Part shown: piece by piece, positions 62,817 to 64,000 of the stretch
Layout of the letters: every line of letters begins with the position of its first letter
Position numbering within the stretch: position 1 is the first letter of the stretch
Source of the DNA: Alistipes sp. dk3624
Lineage (GTDB): Bacteria; Bacteroidota; Bacteroidia; Bacteroidales; Rikenellaceae
Assembly (NCBI RefSeq): GCF_009557455.1
Contig: NZ_CP045651.1
Span: forward strand, 1,736,001-1,800,000
Reading direction: 5' to 3'
Length of the DNA stretch: 64,000 nucleotides
Made by a program: the position numbers and the translations under genes
Notes under the pieces: generated by a model
What the model saw: the letters and a program-made list of their open reading frames with translations, nothing else
Databases searched by the model: none
Told to the model about the DNA's origin: nothing

Positions 62817-63184
62817 AATCTGAAGTTTTTAGGTTATTAGAACCCGGACAATCCGGACCCGTTTATCGTTTTTCTCCTTTCCCGTTCGACGCGAGTAATT
62901 CATTATTTATCAGCGTGATAATTCAATAACGTAAATATAACTATTATATTTTGGACAAACGATCGAAAATAGTTTAGAAAACAAATCCGTAGCATTCCGG
63001 AAAACAGGAAGGACCGTCCTGTCATTTAGGCAGGATTTATGCCACGGATATGTCTTCCGGACAGTTCGTTCTGTCATTTTTGTCCGGTATTCTGCGTCAT
63101 TTTTTCACAAACCGTTCTCTGGCAGCCATTTTGCTGCTTTCCTGAAAAAACGGATAAAACACGAAAATAAAAGGAGAATAAGAT
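62817..63184. other. Intergenic region between the propeller gene and clpB
   Basis: The left part is A/T-rich and holds a weak minus-strand promoter (TATATTTA at 62932-62939 with a TTTG upstream at 62956-62959) for the propeller gene. The right part, upstream of clpB, contains three GTCATTT repeats at 63021, 63073 and 63096. A purine-rich AGGAGA just before the clpB ATG is one of the few Shine-Dalgarno-like sites in the window. No gene is seen. Confidence 0.5.
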
Positions 63185-64000
63185 ATGAACATCAACAGTT
63201 TGACAATCAAAGCGCAGGAAGTCCTGCAAAGCGCCATGAACCTCGCGTCGGGCAACGGCAACCAAGCCGTCGAACCGATGCACATTCTGAGCGCCATTGT
63301 CGCCGAGGACGACAGCCTGGGCGTATTTCTGCTACAAAAACTCGGCGTAAACGTCGGGGCGCTGCGAAGCGTACTGAAACAACAAATCGACCGGCTGCCG
63401 AAAGTCGAAGGCGGCGACCCCTATTTTTCGCGCGAAAGTTCCGCGGTCATTCAGAAAGCCTCGGATTTCACGAAAACGTTCGGCGACAAATACGCCTCGG
63501 TCGAACACCTGCTGCTCGGTATCATCGCCGAAAAAGGGGAGGCCGGACGGCTGCTGAAAGACGCCGGCGCGACCGAAAAAGAACTGATCGCGGCGATCAA
63601 AGAGCTGCGCAAAGGTTCGACCGTCGACAGCCAGACCAGCGAGCAGGAGTACGACGCGCTCGGCAAATACGCGATCAACCTGAACGAACAGGCCCGCAAA
63701 GGCAAACTCGACCCGGTGATCGGCCGGGACGAGGAGATCCGGCGGGTACTGCAAATCCTGTCGCGGCGAACCAAAAACAACCCGATCCTGGTCGGCGAAC
63801 CGGGCGTCGGCAAAACGGCCATCGCCGAAGGAATCGCGCACCGGATCGTCGACGGCGACGTCCCGGAGAATCTGCGAAGCAAACAGGTTTATTCGCTGGA
63901 TATGGGCGCGCTGATCGCCGGAGCGAAGTACAAGGGCGAGTTCGAAGAGCGGCTGAAAGCCGTGGTCAAAGAAGTAATTTCGGCCGAAGGCGAGATCCTG
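63185..64000 (+). CDS. clpB: ATP-dependent chaperone ClpB (3' end outside the window)
   Basis: The first 272 codons are present. The N-terminal substrate-binding repeats (about residues 1-150) include [15 protein letters not shown] and [11 protein letters not shown]. The linker is followed by the start of the first AAA+ ring domain, with [20 protein letters not shown] and Walker [10 protein letters not shown] (about residues 205-213). The text ends inside the pore-loop region [18 protein letters not shown]. ClpB works with DnaK to rescue aggregated proteins after heat stress. The AGGAGA 8 bases before the ATG and the repeats further upstream suggest special control. Confidence 0.97.
   Translation, partial: MNINSLTIKAQEVLQSAMNLASGNGNQAVEPMHILSAIVAEDDSLGVFLLQKLGVNVGALRSVLKQQIDRLPKVEGGDPYFSRESSAVIQKASDFTKTFGDKYASVEHLLLGIIAEKGEAGRLLKDAGATEKELIAAIKELRKGSTVDSQTSEQEYDALGKYAINLNEQARKGKLDPVIGRDEEIRRVLQILSRRTKNNPILVGEPGVGKTAIAEGIAHRIVDGDVPENLRSKQVYSLDMGALIAGAKYKGEFEERLKAVVKEVISAEGEIL

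Noticed and set aside
1-64000. CRISPR arrays, prophage, insertion sequences or an origin of replication
   Set aside because: No regularly spaced repeats, transposase, integrase, phage structural genes, dnaA or DnaA-box cluster were found on reading both strands.

Overview
The window is a gene-dense stretch of a Bacteroidota chromosome, most likely from the order Bacteroidales and close to Alistipes (Rikenellaceae). That placement is an inference. It rests on high GC for the order, on promoters of the Bacteroidota type (TTTG, about 19-20 bases, TAnnTTTG) in front of many genes, on the general lack of Shine-Dalgarno sequences, and on family content: a NADP-malic enzyme fused to a phosphotransacetylase domain, a short CstA, sufBCDS, pyruvate phosphate dikinase, GH2 glycosidases, a 6-bladed beta-propeller lipoprotein and a decayed DUF5119-like lipoprotein. 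It looks like core chromosome. I found no prophage, intact insertion sequence, integron or CRISPR array.

Layout. 1-1.3 kb: tail of a zinc-ribbon protein, then an ECF sigma factor with a 46-residue companion. 1.3-5.1 kb (minus): a three-gene envelope operon (transglutaminase-like lipoprotein, SH3-NlpC/P60 endopeptidase, exported dipeptide epimerase) that fits murein-peptide processing. 5.2-7.1 kb: divergent panE and fabD. 7.4-12.1 kb: ROK regulator, GNAT acetyltransferase, a lone HsdR-N-like protein, maeB. 12.2-16 kb: a GH2-like protein without its catalytic residues and a DASS/SLC13 anion transporter. 16.1-16.8 kb: a broken lipoprotein gene. 16.9-23.9 kb: marC, an amidohydrolase and a TolC-HlyD-ABC2-ABC2 export set with no ATPase gene. 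23.9-27.4 kb (minus): acyltransferase, tRNA-Ser(GCU), prs, engB. 27.5-29.5 kb: OsmC-like protein and cstA. 29.5-36.3 kb (minus): sufB, SPFH protein, ribbon-helix-helix protein, sufC, sufD, sufS, tmk. 36.7-40.6 kb (minus): gyrA and a TPR protein. 40.9-44.7 kb: an EEP-fold hydrolase and ppdK. 45.5-48 kb (minus): small Cys-rich membrane protein, glycosyltransferase, murA. 48.1-57.1 kb (plus): GH2 glycosidase, trkA, GH3 acyl-adenylase, GT4 glycosyltransferase, deoxynucleoside kinase, RsmF-like RNA methyltransferase. 57.2-62.8 kb (minus): tyrS-asnA, dnaX, a beta-propeller lipoprotein. From 63.2 kb: the start of clpB.

Most genes are housekeeping: nucleotide supply (prs, tmk, deoxynucleoside kinase), replication (gyrA, dnaX), translation (tyrS, tRNA, engB, rsmF), Fe-S assembly (suf), envelope (murA, fabD) and C3/C4 metabolism (maeB, ppdK).

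The points most worth a second look are these. A run of ten A in dnaX lies just after the clamp-loader core, and both alternative frames stop within a few codons. An SPFH/ribbon-helix-helix pair with a possible operator sits inside the suf operon. MurA has Asp in place of the usual fosfomycin-target Cys. One GH2 protein appears to have lost its catalytic centre in frame. The dipeptide epimerase carries a Tat-like lipoprotein signal.
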